The notes below the pieces were generated by a model that ran no database searches, was not told the origin of the DNA, and worked only from the letters and a program-made list of their open reading frames with translations. Below are positions 25,497 through 34,820 of a stretch of DNA of 64,000 nt, one piece after another. The stretch is from Phytomonospora sp040655735 (GTDB taxonomy: Bacteria; Actinomycetota; Actinomycetes; Mycobacteriales; Micromonosporaceae), in contig NZ_JBFAKK010000021.1 in the NCBI RefSeq assembly GCF_040655735.1, positions 1 to 64,000 of the forward strand, given 5' to 3'. The first letter of the stretch is position 1; each line of letters begins with the position of its first letter. Both the position numbers and the translations under genes were made by a program.

Positions 25497-26600
25497 TCAG
25501 CAGTCGCGGATCTTCACGCGCACGTCGACGTAGCGAGGACGGTAGTTGTCGACCTCCTGGTACAGGTCATCCGTGTTGAAGCTGTTCACGTTGTAGGTCA
25601 CCAGCAGGTGGTCGCGGTCGCCCAGCTGCGGGTGCGCCTTGGCGTTGTACGCGAACACGTTCCCGCTGGTCTCGGGCGTCTGGTACAGCACGGTCTTGCC
25701 CGTGTAGGGCCCTTCGATGTTCGGGCTGCGGTACATCACGATCTCGGCGCTGAGCGCCTCGGTGGCGTCGCCGGTGACGAGCGTGAACTTCCCCTGGTAG
25801 CGGGAGACGCTGAACTCGTTGGAAACGCCTTCGAGGACCCGGCTCGACGCGCTCGGGTCGCCCTGCCACTGCCCCTCGGCCAGGTACTCCCAGGCGCCCG
25901 TGGTCAGCGAGCCGCTGGGCACGCGGGCGATGTGCGCGAACTTCTGGCTCTGCAGGTCCTCGACGCCGAAAACGTAGGTGTACCCGTCGCGGGGGTCCTC
26001 GTAGACAGCCGAACCCCAGTTCACCGCCGACTCGGGCAGCGTCGTGATCCCGGTGAGGCTCATGTCGTCGGTGTCGAAGGTCGCCACGGCGTTGCCGGTG
26101 AACTTGAAGTCGAACACCCCGCTGCCGGTCTTCTCGAACTCGAGCAGCATCACGCGCAGGGAGTCGCCCTCGACCGTCCCGTCGCCGAACCAGTACCAGC
26201 GCTGCGTCTCGTCGGCGCCGGCGACCTTCGCCAGCGACTCGGGCGCCGCCTCGGTGCCACCGGTGTACGTGGTGAGCGCGCCGCCGTCGTCGACGATGAT
26301 CGAGTTGTGCACGAACGGGGAGTCGAGCGGCCTGCCGTGGTCGGCGTCGACCTCGCCGAGGAACGTGTCCGAGTACAGCCACGCCGTCGTGCCGTCGGGC
26401 AGCGGAACGCTGTAGGCCGAGTCGGCGCCCGTCCAGCGGCCCGCCGTGTCGCCGTAGGTGCCGAAGCGCTCGGTGAGTTCCTCGTTCACCGAGGCCGAGA
26501 CCCGGGAGCCGGACGACGCGACCGCGGGGGCGAGCGGCACCGCGGCTGCGGCGAGTCCGGTGAGGACGGCGAGGCCCAGCGGTATCGATCGGAGGGTCAT
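25497..26600 (-). CDS. Secreted DUF4185/DUF5005-like propeller protein
   Basis: 367 residues. A signal peptide ends PAVASSG. The mature part carries GRWTGADSAYSVPLPDGTTA, WLYSDTFLGEVDADHG, SPFVHNSIIVDDGG, RWYWFGDGTVEGD and WGSAVYEDPRDGYTYVFG. This is the pattern of five-bladed-propeller glycan-active families (DUF4185/DUF5005 and GH43-like folds). Its ATG at 26600 overlaps the stop of the SGNH esterase gene (ATGA), making it the last gene of the glycan operon. It is probably an extracellular hydrolase or glycan-binding protein; which one is not clear. Confidence 0.75.
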   Translation of the reverse strand: MTLRSIPLGLAVLTGLAAAAVPLAPAVASSGSRVSASVNEELTERFGTYGDTAGRWTGADSAYSVPLPDGTTAWLYSDTFLGEVDADHGRPLDSPFVHNSIIVDDGGALTTYTGGTEAAPESLAKVAGADETQRWYWFGDGTVEGDSLRVMLLEFEKTGSGVFDFKFTGNAVATFDTDDMSLTGITTLPESAVNWGSAVYEDPRDGYTYVFGVEDLQSQKFAHIARVPSGSLTTGAWEYLAEGQWQGDPSASSRVLEGVSNEFSVSRYQGKFTLVTGDATEALSAEIVMYRSPNIEGPYTGKTVLYQTPETSGNVFAYNAKAHPQLGDRDHLLVTYNVNSFNTDDLYQEVDNYRPRYVDVRVKIRDC

Positions 26601-27817
26601 GGTCTGCTCCTTTGCAGGATCCGGGGCGCGCCCGCGAGGGCCGCTCCTGGTGTCTCGCCGCGCGGGGTGAACGCGGCGAGGACTTGCTCGGCGAAGCGCT
26701 CGCCGATCAGGCGCTGTACGTCCGGGCCGGGATGCAGGTTGTCCGGCAGCGGCATGGCCGCGGCGTCCCGCTCGCCGTACAGCGACAGTCCGTCCTGGTA
26801 GTGCAGTCGGTGGTCGCCGAGGTCGCGGCGCCGGTCCACGATCGCGGCGGTCGCGGCCCGGACGACGCGCAGCGAGAGCTTGCCCGCCTCGACGTCGTCC
26901 TCGCTGCCCGCCGCGATGGACCACTCCTCGACGCGGTCGGGGTCCTGGACGGTCGGTCCCGCCGAGGTCTCGACGGGCGCGCACCAGATCGGTGAGACCA
27001 GCACGACCGGCGTGTCCGGGTGGCCGTCGCGGATGGTGTCGAGGAATCCTTCGAGGGCCGGACGAAACACGCGCAGCCGCATTACGTCACCGGAGACGAG
27101 GTTGATGCCGATCTTGAGGCTGATGAGGTCGGCGGGGCTGTCGCGGATCGTCCGCGCGGTGAACGGATCGAGCATGGCGTTGCCGCTGAACGAGAGGTTC
27201 GTCAGACTCACCCCGGCGCGAAGCGCCGCGACCACAGGCCAGGTGCCGGTGGTCGTCTCGGCCCGGTAACCGTGGCTGATCGAGCTGCCGTGGTGCAGCC
27301 AGCGAAGCCCTGCCGGCTCGGGCGCGGGCGTGATCGGGGCGTCGGCGCGCAGGTCCAGCAGCTCCACCTGGTCGTGGTACGGCAGCCACAGCTCCAGGTC
27401 GCGCTCGGCGCCCGTGCCGAGGCCGGTGAACCTCGCCGTCCCGTCCGGGCCGGGCGCGATCTCGCCGCTCGGCCGCTCGAAGGTGAACAGGTAGCGCGAA
27501 CCGACCGGGACGGCCGCCGACGCCACGACTTGCGCTCCCTCGGTGATCTCGTACGCGCTCGGCGGCAGAGGGGTGACGGCGTCCGCCGCGAGCCGCCGTG
27601 CCCGCACGTCGAGTTCGACGACGTCGGCCGCCGTGCGCAACGCCAGCCGGACGCCGGCGCTCTCCGCGCTCGTCTGCACCATGAAGCGGTCCGGCACCTG
27701 CCGCCTGGCCCACTCCGCAAGCCGGTGCGGGACGAGACCGCGCTCGGTCTCCTCGACCTCGACGGCGCCGCGGATCATCGAGCGCTCGATCCGGACGCTT
27801 CGCAAGGGTCGCGTCAT
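26597..27817 (-). CDS. Cytoplasmic SGNH/GDSL-type esterase
   Basis: 406 residues with an N-terminal beta-sandwich-like domain (about 1-165) and a C-terminal SGNH hydrolase. The nucleophile block is HHGSSISHG, followed by NLSFSGNAML, SLKIGINLVSGD and a late DNLHPG that supplies the Asp/His pair. No signal peptide is present. It overlaps its neighbours at both ends (ATGA each side), so translation is coupled to the glycoside hydrolase and the propeller protein. SGNH enzymes in such loci remove acetyl or other acyl groups from imported oligosaccharides. Confidence 0.85.
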   Translation of the reverse strand: MTRPLRSVRIERSMIRGAVEVEETERGLVPHRLAEWARRQVPDRFMVQTSAESAGVRLALRTAADVVELDVRARRLAADAVTPLPPSAYEITEGAQVVASAAVPVGSRYLFTFERPSGEIAPGPDGTARFTGLGTGAERDLELWLPYHDQVELLDLRADAPITPAPEPAGLRWLHHGSSISHGYRAETTTGTWPVVAALRAGVSLTNLSFSGNAMLDPFTARTIRDSPADLISLKIGINLVSGDVMRLRVFRPALEGFLDTIRDGHPDTPVVLVSPIWCAPVETSAGPTVQDPDRVEEWSIAAGSEDDVEAGKLSLRVVRAATAAIVDRRRDLGDHRLHYQDGLSLYGERDAAAMPLPDNLHPGPDVQRLIGERFAEQVLAAFTPRGETPGAALAGAPRILQRSRP

Positions 27818-29934
27818 GACACGTCGGTGACGGTGCCGTCCGCGTGCACGTCGACCAGGCGATCCCCGACCCGCAGGCCGCGCAGCACCGCGTTCGGGTC
27901 GAGTTCGGCGACGCAGGCGCCCGACGTGTCCAGCCGATCCGAGCCGACCTCGGGGTCGACGCCGAAGAACGACTCGATCACCAGGGCGACGTAGGCGCCG
28001 GCCGAGGAGCAGGCCCAGTCGATGATGTACGGCAGCTGCGGAGGAGCCTTCCGCGCGCCGCCGGCGACGGTGGGCATGGCCTCCTCCGTGAAGTGTCCCT
28101 GCCCGGGAGGGCCCTGGTTGGCCGAGCGGGCGAGGCCCGGAAGCCAGTCGGCGGCCACGGAGGACGCGCCGAGCGCGACCAGCGAGCGCACCGCGTCGGC
28201 GGGCCACGCGGGATAGGCGCCGTTCCACTGGTGGTCGGGGCGCACGCTGAAGCTCGCGTCGGGGTCCCACGGCGACAGCGAGCGCACCCAGGTCTCGGTC
28301 CGCAGCTCGCGGACGTAGAAGTCCACCATTTCGGCGCGCGTCTGTTCGCTCAGGTCCTCGGCGATCGTGGTGCCGACGACGCTGAAGTCGTAGATGTGGC
28401 GCACGGGCACGCGGGTGCCGTCGGGCTGCCGGGCGGCGAAGTAGCCCTTGCCGGGCAGGTAGAGGTCGGTGACGGCCTTGACGAGCGAGTCGCCCTCGGC
28501 CTTGAGCTCGGCGGCCCCCTCGGCGTCGCCGCGGCCGGCGAGGATCCCGGCGACCGTGCGCATGTTCCACACGTTGGCGGCGTTGAGGCTGGCGACCTCG
28601 TGGGTGTAGGAGCTGACGCACTCCAGGAGGTTGTCGATCTCGCCGTAGTCGGCCAGCGGCGAGGAGCCGCGCAGCGAGCGCCAGGCCAGCGCCCAGTCGC
28701 GCAGGTGCTCGGTGACCGGGCGGTCGCCCGGCGTCTCGTCGAGCAGGCCGGTGTCGCCGGTGAAGCGGACGTAGTCGTTGACCAGGCGCGTCATCGCGTA
28801 GTCGTTGACCGAGTACCAGCGGCCGACGGGCCCTCCGGTGAGCGAGGAGGTGCCGAAGTGCGTGTGGATGTCGGAGGCGATCCAGTGCCTCAGCTGGCGC
28901 TTCATGGGTTCGGGGTCGAGCAGCGCGTGGGTGATGGAGCTGAGGCTGTAGTCCCAGATGAAGGTCGTGGTGCCCCAGTAGCTGGGCATCAGGGTGTCGT
29001 AGCTGCGTCCGAGGACGTTGCCGGCGAAGTCGCGGCGGAACCAGATGACGCCGAGCACGCCCCACCAGTACAGGCGGCGCAGTGCCGCCGAGGAGGTCTC
29101 CAGTTTGGGCAGGTGTCCGGAGAACTCGTCGTTGCCGGGGCGGAACGCCGCTTCCAGCTGCGCGTTCCACAGTGTCTCGGCCGCCGCGACCGTCCGGGGG
29201 ACGTCGGCGGCGACGCGGTCGAAGACGCCGGACGCCTCGACCTCGGAGGCGCCGATGGCGTGGACGTAGCCGAAGCGCGCGGTGGCGCCGGGCGCGACGT
29301 CGAGGTGGACGGTCACCTCTCCGCCCCGCTCGATGCCGCCGATGCCGACCTCGTGCTCGCCGGCGGCGGGTGCGACGCCGGAGAGGCGCACGTCGGCGTC
29401 GGTGTCGACGCCCTGCACGCTCCAGGCGGTGCGGGTCTCGTTGGCGAAGGCCAGGCGCGAAGGCCCGAGGGCGGCGCGGTTGCGCTCTTCGGGTGCCACC
29501 GCGTCGAGCCACGCCTCCGACGAGCGGGTGACCCCGGCGGCGAGCGTCAGCGCCACCGCCACCGTTCGGGGCTCCTGGCCGGTATTGGTGACGCTGACGT
29601 CGATCGCCACGGCAGTCTCACCGGGGGCGCACACCGTGAGGGTGGACAGTTCGAGGCCGGGCAGGGAAACGCTGCGGCGCACCCGGTCGGGGCGCCATTC
29701 GTGCGTGATCGGGGCGCCGTAGGACTCGACCAGCCGCCCGTCGACGAAGCACGCCGCCGTGCGGGTGAGCCCTTGCGACACCGGCGGGAACTCCACGACG
29801 CTGATCGCGGTGAGGTCGTGGTCGACCCTGGCGGTGCCGAGGAAGTTCGTGAGTCCGCTCGGCGCGATCATGTCGTCGTAGTGGTGCGTGACCGCGTCGG
29901 CGGCCAGGTCGTCGACGGTGGGGACGAGCTGCAT
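27814..29934 (-). CDS. (alpha/alpha)6-barrel glycoside hydrolase-like protein
   Basis: 706 residues from the ATG at 29934 (AGGAG 6 bases upstream). An N-terminal beta-rich domain (about 1-245) precedes a helical barrel with LRRLYWWGVLGVIWFRRD, GTTTFIWDYSLSSITHALL, RQLRHWIASDIHTHFGTSS, DYGEIDNLLECVSSY and DHQWNGAYPAWPADAV. The pattern resembles GH63/GH37-like and related clan GH-G families with acidic residues in WDYSL and YGEIDN as candidates for catalysis. No signal peptide is visible, so it likely cleaves imported oligosaccharides. The exact family is uncertain. Confidence 0.75.
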   Translation of the reverse strand: MQLVPTVDDLAADAVTHHYDDMIAPSGLTNFLGTARVDHDLTAISVVEFPPVSQGLTRTAACFVDGRLVESYGAPITHEWRPDRVRRSVSLPGLELSTLTVCAPGETAVAIDVSVTNTGQEPRTVAVALTLAAGVTRSSEAWLDAVAPEERNRAALGPSRLAFANETRTAWSVQGVDTDADVRLSGVAPAAGEHEVGIGGIERGGEVTVHLDVAPGATARFGYVHAIGASEVEASGVFDRVAADVPRTVAAAETLWNAQLEAAFRPGNDEFSGHLPKLETSSAALRRLYWWGVLGVIWFRRDFAGNVLGRSYDTLMPSYWGTTTFIWDYSLSSITHALLDPEPMKRQLRHWIASDIHTHFGTSSLTGGPVGRWYSVNDYAMTRLVNDYVRFTGDTGLLDETPGDRPVTEHLRDWALAWRSLRGSSPLADYGEIDNLLECVSSYTHEVASLNAANVWNMRTVAGILAGRGDAEGAAELKAEGDSLVKAVTDLYLPGKGYFAARQPDGTRVPVRHIYDFSVVGTTIAEDLSEQTRAEMVDFYVRELRTETWVRSLSPWDPDASFSVRPDHQWNGAYPAWPADAVRSLVALGASSVAADWLPGLARSANQGPPGQGHFTEEAMPTVAGGARKAPPQLPYIIDWACSSAGAYVALVIESFFGVDPEVGSDRLDTSGACVAELDPNAVLRGLRVGDRLVDVHADGTVTDVS

Positions 29935-29945
29935 GAGGGCTCCTG

Positions 29946-30755
29946 TCACTGTCCGAGGGCGAGGCCGCGGGCGAAGAACTTCTGCGTGAAGAGGAAGAGG
30001 ACGACCGTCGGCAGCGAGACGAGCAGGCCGCCGGCGAGCACGGTCGCCATCTGGGCGCCGCCGTAGGTGCTCTGCATGCCGGCGAGGCTGGTCACGATCG
30101 GCCGGACGTCGTCGGACTGGCTCAGGGTCAGGCCGAGCAGCAGGTCGTTCCAGATGAAGGTGGCCTGCAGGATGAAGATCGCGACGAGGGCGCTCGACGC
30201 CATGGGCAGGTACACGCGGGTGAAGATGCGCCAGGTGGAGGCGCCGTCGAGTACTGCCGCCTCGAACACGTTGTGCCCGATGCCGGTGAAGAAGTTGCGC
30301 ATCACGAAGGCCGAGAAGGGGATCGAGATCGCCGTGTACACGATGATCATGCCCAGCCGGGTGTCGAAGAGGCTGACCCGGGAGTAGGCGTCGAACAGCG
30401 GCAGGATGATCATCTGGATCGGGAAGACCGTCCCGCCGAAGATCAGCACGAACCAGGCGAACCCGTGGCGCAGCCGCAGCGCGACGATCGCGAAGCCGGC
30501 GGCGGCGCCGACCAGCACCGCGATCGTCGGTGAGACGACGGCGTAGACGAGCGTGCTCAGCACGCTCTCGCCGAGCCCGGACAGGCGCATGGCGTCGCCG
30601 ATGTTCGAGAACAGCGAGAAGTCGGTGGGGATCCACGACTCCTTGGAGGTGAAGCCCTCCGGCGCCTTCGACGCGTTGATCAGCAGCAGGTAGACCGGGA
30701 GCAGCCAGACGAGGCCGAGGACGATGAGGACGGTGGTGCGGATGACTCGTGACAT
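29946..30755 (-). CDS. Carbohydrate ABC transporter permease (MalG-type)
   Basis: 269 residues with six transmembrane helices. The EAA loop for ATPase docking reads FEAAVLDGASTWRIFTRVYL, and the C-terminus is FLFTQKFFARGLALGQ as in MalG/CUT1 permeases. It forms the channel with the MalF-type subunit encoded 3 bases upstream. No ATPase gene is present; CUT1 transporters of actinobacteria commonly share one MsiK-type ATPase. Confidence 0.93.
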   Translation of the reverse strand: MSRVIRTTVLIVLGLVWLLPVYLLLINASKAPEGFTSKESWIPTDFSLFSNIGDAMRLSGLGESVLSTLVYAVVSPTIAVLVGAAAGFAIVALRLRHGFAWFVLIFGGTVFPIQMIILPLFDAYSRVSLFDTRLGMIIVYTAISIPFSAFVMRNFFTGIGHNVFEAAVLDGASTWRIFTRVYLPMASSALVAIFILQATFIWNDLLLGLTLSQSDDVRPIVTSLAGMQSTYGGAQMATVLAGGLLVSLPTVVLFLFTQKFFARGLALGQ

Positions 30756-30758
30756 GGG

Positions 30759-31664
30759 TCAGCCCTCGTGCTTACTGGACAGCTGCTGGCGCAGGTAGAG
30801 GATCGCGGCCGCGAGCGTCACGACCGTGAGGAACACCGCGATCGCCGAACCGAGACCGTATTCGCTGTTCACGAAGGTCTCCTTGTACATCGTCAGTGCG
30901 AGCGTCTCGGACGAGCGTCCCGGCCCGCCCTTGGTCATGCCCTGCACGATGTCGAAGGTCTTCAGGCTCGCGACGATCGACAGGCCGACGACGACCGCGG
31001 TCAGTGGCCGCAGCATCGGCCACAGGATGCTGCGGAACAGGCGCAGTCCGGTGGCGCCGTCCAGCTTCGCCGCCTCCAGCGGTTCCTTCGGGATCGACTG
31101 GAGCCCGATGGTGAACAGCAGGGCGTTCACGCCGACGCCCTGCCAGGCGATCGCGATGATCATCACGACCGTGTTGAGCGGGGAGTCGACGAGCCAGCGC
31201 GGGGTGTCGGCGATCCCGAAGGCGCCGAGCGCCTGGTCGAGGGCGCCGTCGCTGCCCAGGATGAACGACCAGATGACCGCCACCCCGATTCCCGAGAGGG
31301 CGTAGGGGATGAGGAACGGGAGCCGCAGCCAGATGCCGCCCTTGAGGTTCCAGGTGAGCAGGGCGACCCCGAGCCCGATGCCCACCGGGATGAGGAGGGT
31401 GCCGCCGACCCACAGCAGCGTGTTGAGCACGGAGCCCATGAACTGCGGGTCGTCGAACATCTCCGCGTAGTTCTCGAGGCCGATCCACTCGGGATCGCCC
31501 AGTCCGTTGTAGTCGGTGAAGCTGAGGAACGTCGTCCACAGCAGCGGCAGGTAGAGGAGCACCGCCACCAGCAGCACGCTGGGCGCGATGAACCCCCGGG
31601 CCGACCAGCGGTAGGTGTCCCGCCGCCTTGCGGCCTTCACCGTCGGGGTCTTGTCGGACGTCAT
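30759..31664 (-). CDS. Carbohydrate ABC transporter permease (MalF-type)
   Basis: 301 residues. A basic cytoplasmic N-terminus precedes six helices. The first periplasmic loop has SFTDYNGLGDPEWIGLENY, and the EAA loop reads LEAAKLDGATGLRLFRSILW, followed by GGPGRSSETLALTMY. It is the CUT1 family partner of the MalG-type permease. It lies 6 bases after the binding-lipoprotein gene. Confidence 0.93.
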   Translation of the reverse strand: MTSDKTPTVKAARRRDTYRWSARGFIAPSVLLVAVLLYLPLLWTTFLSFTDYNGLGDPEWIGLENYAEMFDDPQFMGSVLNTLLWVGGTLLIPVGIGLGVALLTWNLKGGIWLRLPFLIPYALSGIGVAVIWSFILGSDGALDQALGAFGIADTPRWLVDSPLNTVVMIIAIAWQGVGVNALLFTIGLQSIPKEPLEAAKLDGATGLRLFRSILWPMLRPLTAVVVGLSIVASLKTFDIVQGMTKGGPGRSSETLALTMYKETFVNSEYGLGSAIAVFLTVVTLAAAILYLRQQLSSKHEG

Positions 31665-31670
31665 CGGGAG

Positions 31671-32933
31671 CTACTCCTGGTCTGCCCAGTATTTGTCCGC
31701 CTCGGCCTGGATCGCCTCAAGGAACGGCAGCGGGTCGCCCGGGTTGGCGATGAAGGCGCCGAACTGTTCGAGCGCGACGGTCAGGATCGGCGTCGGGGTG
31801 GCCTCGTAGAACCGGTCGTAGCGCTCGTAGCCCGCACCGGAGACGGTGGTGCCGAGCTCTTCGAGCATCGGGTCGGCGACGGTGGCCTTCGGGTTGAAGG
31901 CGACGTCACCGCGCGCGGCGCTCCACGCCGTCTGCGCCTCGGGCGACATCCACCACTCCGAGTAGGACATGCCGAGCGTCTTCTGCGAGGAGTTCTCGGC
32001 AACGCAAAGCGGACCGGACTCGACGGCGATGGGGGTCGTGGGGAGCGCCGGGTTGACCGCGGGGATCACGAACATCCCGTAGTCCTCCCCGGAGACCATG
32101 CCGGCGCCGTTCAGCGAGCCGTTGAAGAAGGACCCGAAGTTGATCATCGCGTAGTCGCCCTGCTTGAGGCCGACGGCCGGGTCGACGGTGCTGCCCGCGT
32201 CGCTGAACCAGCCGGCTTCCTGCTGGTCGCGCCAGGTCTCCATGATCTCGACGATCCGCGGGTCGGTGTACTTCACCTCACCGGTCGCCAGCCCGTTGTA
32301 CAGCGCGGGGTCGGTACCGGCCACCAGCTGCTGGAACCAAGGGAACGTGAACAGCGTGCTGGTCTGGTAGTACGGCGTGACGCCGGCACCCTTCAGCTTC
32401 GCCGCGGCGGCGTCGAGGTCCGCCCAGGTGGTGGGCACCTCGATGCCCTCCTCCTTGAAGATGTTCTTGTTGTAGTACATCACCCAGTAGGCGATGTTCA
32501 TCGGGACGCAGTACTGCTTGCCGTCATAGGTGTACGCGTCCTTCATGTCCTCGGCGATCCAGCCCTCGTCGACCGCCTTCGTCCAGATGTCGGTCGTCTC
32601 GGCGATCAGGCCCTCGTCGACGAGCTCACCGAGCGAGGTCCCGGTCTGCCAGGTGAACAGGCCCGGGCTCTTGTCGGTGCGGAAGGACTGCCGGATGAAG
32701 GCGTCGTACTGGGCGGCGTCGGAGTACCCGGTGGTGTTCAGGTCGATGCTGACGTCGGTCTTGCTCTGCGCGTTCAGCTCGTCGAAGTCGGGCTCCCAGG
32801 CTGCCTTGTTCGTGTAGAAGTCGAGCGTGCCCGTCTTCGCGCCGTCGTCGTCGCCCCCGCCACCGCACGCTGCGAGCACCAGGGAGGCGGCAACGGCGGC
32901 GCTGATGCCGAGGAGGGTCTTCCTTGATCTCAT
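31671..32933 (-). CDS. Sugar-binding lipoprotein of an ABC transporter
   Basis: 420 residues. A lipoprotein signal ends in LVLAAC followed by a Gly/Asp-rich spacer. The mature protein is a family 1 extracellular solute-binding protein: YCVPMNIAYWVMYYNKNIF, VPTTWADLDAAAAKLKGAG, YAMINFGSFFNGSLN. It is anchored outside the membrane and hands oligosaccharide to the two permeases encoded next. Its neighbours suggest a hydrolysable, probably acylated oligosaccharide. Confidence 0.93.
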   Translation of the reverse strand: MRSRKTLLGISAAVAASLVLAACGGGGDDDGAKTGTLDFYTNKAAWEPDFDELNAQSKTDVSIDLNTTGYSDAAQYDAFIRQSFRTDKSPGLFTWQTGTSLGELVDEGLIAETTDIWTKAVDEGWIAEDMKDAYTYDGKQYCVPMNIAYWVMYYNKNIFKEEGIEVPTTWADLDAAAAKLKGAGVTPYYQTSTLFTFPWFQQLVAGTDPALYNGLATGEVKYTDPRIVEIMETWRDQQEAGWFSDAGSTVDPAVGLKQGDYAMINFGSFFNGSLNGAGMVSGEDYGMFVIPAVNPALPTTPIAVESGPLCVAENSSQKTLGMSYSEWWMSPEAQTAWSAARGDVAFNPKATVADPMLEELGTTVSGAGYERYDRFYEATPTPILTVALEQFGAFIANPGDPLPFLEAIQAEADKYWADQE

Positions 32934-32990
32934 TTCGAACTCCTTTGTTCTACGTCTGCTCAGGGGGACCGGCGCTCACCGCCGTCGGCG

Positions 32991-34820
32991 TCAGGCCTCG
33001 CCGACGCGCGTGCCGCGGATCGAGGCCTTGACCGTCGCGAACCGCTCGCTTCGCGAGCGCGCCGTCCGCCGGATGACGTACGGGCCGACGGCCGCCGGGA
33101 TGATGAAGGTCTCGGCGTAGTGGATCTCGTAGGGCTCGAAGGCACCGGTGGGGCTGACGATCTCGACCTCGTCTCCCTCGACGAGGTTGAGCACGTTCAC
33201 GGTGCCCTCGGTGTCGTGCGCGGCCTGCTCGGAGAACCAGTGGCGGCGCACCTCGATGAACTCCAGCTCGTGCAGCCCGGTGCGCTCCTCGACGACGTCG
33301 CCGTCGGTGGCGATCTCCTCGACCTGCCCGACGAGGTTCGCCTCGGTCCAGGCCCGGTCGCGGTACCACTCGAGGTTCTTCTCGCCGTGGTCGAGGTGCA
33401 CGGGGCGGGGCACGCCGTCGAGGCCGAGACGGCCCCAGTCCCACAGCTTGAAGGTGAAGATGAAGGGCGTCGCCGAGATCTCCAGGACCATCGAGTTCGC
33501 GCCCGAGCTGTGCACCGTCCCGGCCGGGATCAGGAAGTGGTCGTGCTTCTTGGCGGGGAAGGTGTTGACGTACTTCTCGGCCTCGAAGGGGCGCTCACCG
33601 GTGGCGGCGACCCGCAGGTCGTCCATCATCGCGTCCTTGTCGACGCCGTCCTTGAATCCGAGGTAGACCTTGGCGTCCTCGCCGGCGTCGAGCATGTAGT
33701 ACGACTCGTCCTGCGTGTAGTGCATGCCGAAGGTCTGCTGGATGTAGTCGGTGAGGGGGTGCACCTGGAGGGAGAGGTTGCCGCCCTCCATCGTGTCGAG
33801 GAAGTCGAAGCGGATGGGGAACTCGGCGCCGAAGCGCGCGTAGGTCCGCTCCCCCAGGAGCGCCTTGGGCTCGGAGAAGACGAGGTCGAGCGACGGGATC
33901 TCGACGATCGCGCCCTCGGCGTCCTCCAGGAGCAGCGAGTTCTCCTCCGGCACGCAGTCGAAGCACCAGGCGTAGTTCGGCTGCCCCGGGTCGAGGTCGA
34001 GCTTGCTCTTCATCCACTGCCCGCCCCACACACCGGGGTCGAAGAAGGGCACGACGCGAAACGGCGCGTGCGCGGCGGCGGTGATGGCGGCGCGGAAGGC
34101 ATCACCGGTGATCATGCCCGCGACGCGGGTGCTCGGCTCGGCGGGCCCGACGGCGTTGGCGTCGAGCACGAAGTCGAGCCGGCTGAAGAGGGTCCGCTTG
34201 TGCCGGTCGGCGACGCGCCACTCCACGAAGAAGCCGCGCTTGTACTTGCGCAGCCGGTCCTCCTCGGGGTTCCCCGCGCGCCAGTTCGGCGCGCCGGCGC
34301 GCTGCCGCAGCTGGAGCTCCCAGCGGGCCATGTCGGCCAGGACGAGCGCGTACGGCGCCGCGAGGCGGCGGGCGACGAGGTCGGCGCCCCAGCCGAGCAG
34401 GACGGTCGGCCGGTCGTCCGACGCGACGTCGGCGGCGGTCGCGGCGAGACGGTCGGCGTCGTAGAAGGCGTCGACCGTGGCGTGCGAGAGGACACCGAAC
34501 ACGCGGTCGTCGGTGAGGTTGTCGGCGATGAGCGCGTCGATATCGGCGATGGGGAGCGCGGCGGCCTCTTCCACGTCGACGATCCGCCACCGCGGGAGCG
34601 CGTCGGCGATCGCCTTGGCGATCAGCGGGAGGTCCGCGCCCGGGTACGCGTCGACGGCGAGCAGCGGCGTGCCGCCCTCCGCCCGGTCGGTCGCCACCTC
34701 GGCGGCCCGGACCCACGCCTCGATGCCGGGGAGCACACGGGCGTCGGCCGGAAGGGGCACCGTGGGCTGCTTGACGTAGCGGCCGGCCGGGACCTTGGAG
34801 GATGGACTAGCGGGGGACAC
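32991..34820 (-). CDS. Class I mannose-6-phosphate isomerase-like protein with long N-terminal extension
   Basis: 609 residues from GTG at 34820 (AAGGAG 6-7 bases upstream), overlapping the ROK stop by 14 bases. The C-terminal 370 residues are a cupin phosphomannose isomerase: GVWGGQWMKSKLDLDP, LSLQVHPLTDYIQQ (metal His), QDESYYMLDAGEDAKVYLGF (Glu) and IPAGTVHSSGANS (His). The first 230 residues are unlike classical isomerases. They contain GTPLLAVDAYPGADLPLIAK and KYKRGFFVEWRVADRHKRTL, reminiscent of a degenerate nucleoside-kinase-like fold. It presumably interconverts hexose 6-phosphates made by the ROK kinase. Confidence 0.85.
   Translation of the reverse strand: MSPASPSSKVPAGRYVKQPTVPLPADARVLPGIEAWVRAAEVATDRAEGGTPLLAVDAYPGADLPLIAKAIADALPRWRIVDVEEAAALPIADIDALIADNLTDDRVFGVLSHATVDAFYDADRLAATAADVASDDRPTVLLGWGADLVARRLAAPYALVLADMARWELQLRQRAGAPNWRAGNPEEDRLRKYKRGFFVEWRVADRHKRTLFSRLDFVLDANAVGPAEPSTRVAGMITGDAFRAAITAAAHAPFRVVPFFDPGVWGGQWMKSKLDLDPGQPNYAWCFDCVPEENSLLLEDAEGAIVEIPSLDLVFSEPKALLGERTYARFGAEFPIRFDFLDTMEGGNLSLQVHPLTDYIQQTFGMHYTQDESYYMLDAGEDAKVYLGFKDGVDKDAMMDDLRVAATGERPFEAEKYVNTFPAKKHDHFLIPAGTVHSSGANSMVLEISATPFIFTFKLWDWGRLGLDGVPRPVHLDHGEKNLEWYRDRAWTEANLVGQVEEIATDGDVVEERTGLHELEFIEVRRHWFSEQAAHDTEGTVNVLNLVEGDEVEIVSPTGAFEPYEIHYAETFIIPAAVGPYVIRRTARSRSERFATVKASIRGTRVGEA

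Noticed and set aside
32984..33005. Hairpin at the end of the isomerase-like gene
   Set aside because: A 7-bp stem around the stop codon is too weak to call, and the sugar-binding gene downstream seems to belong to the same operon.
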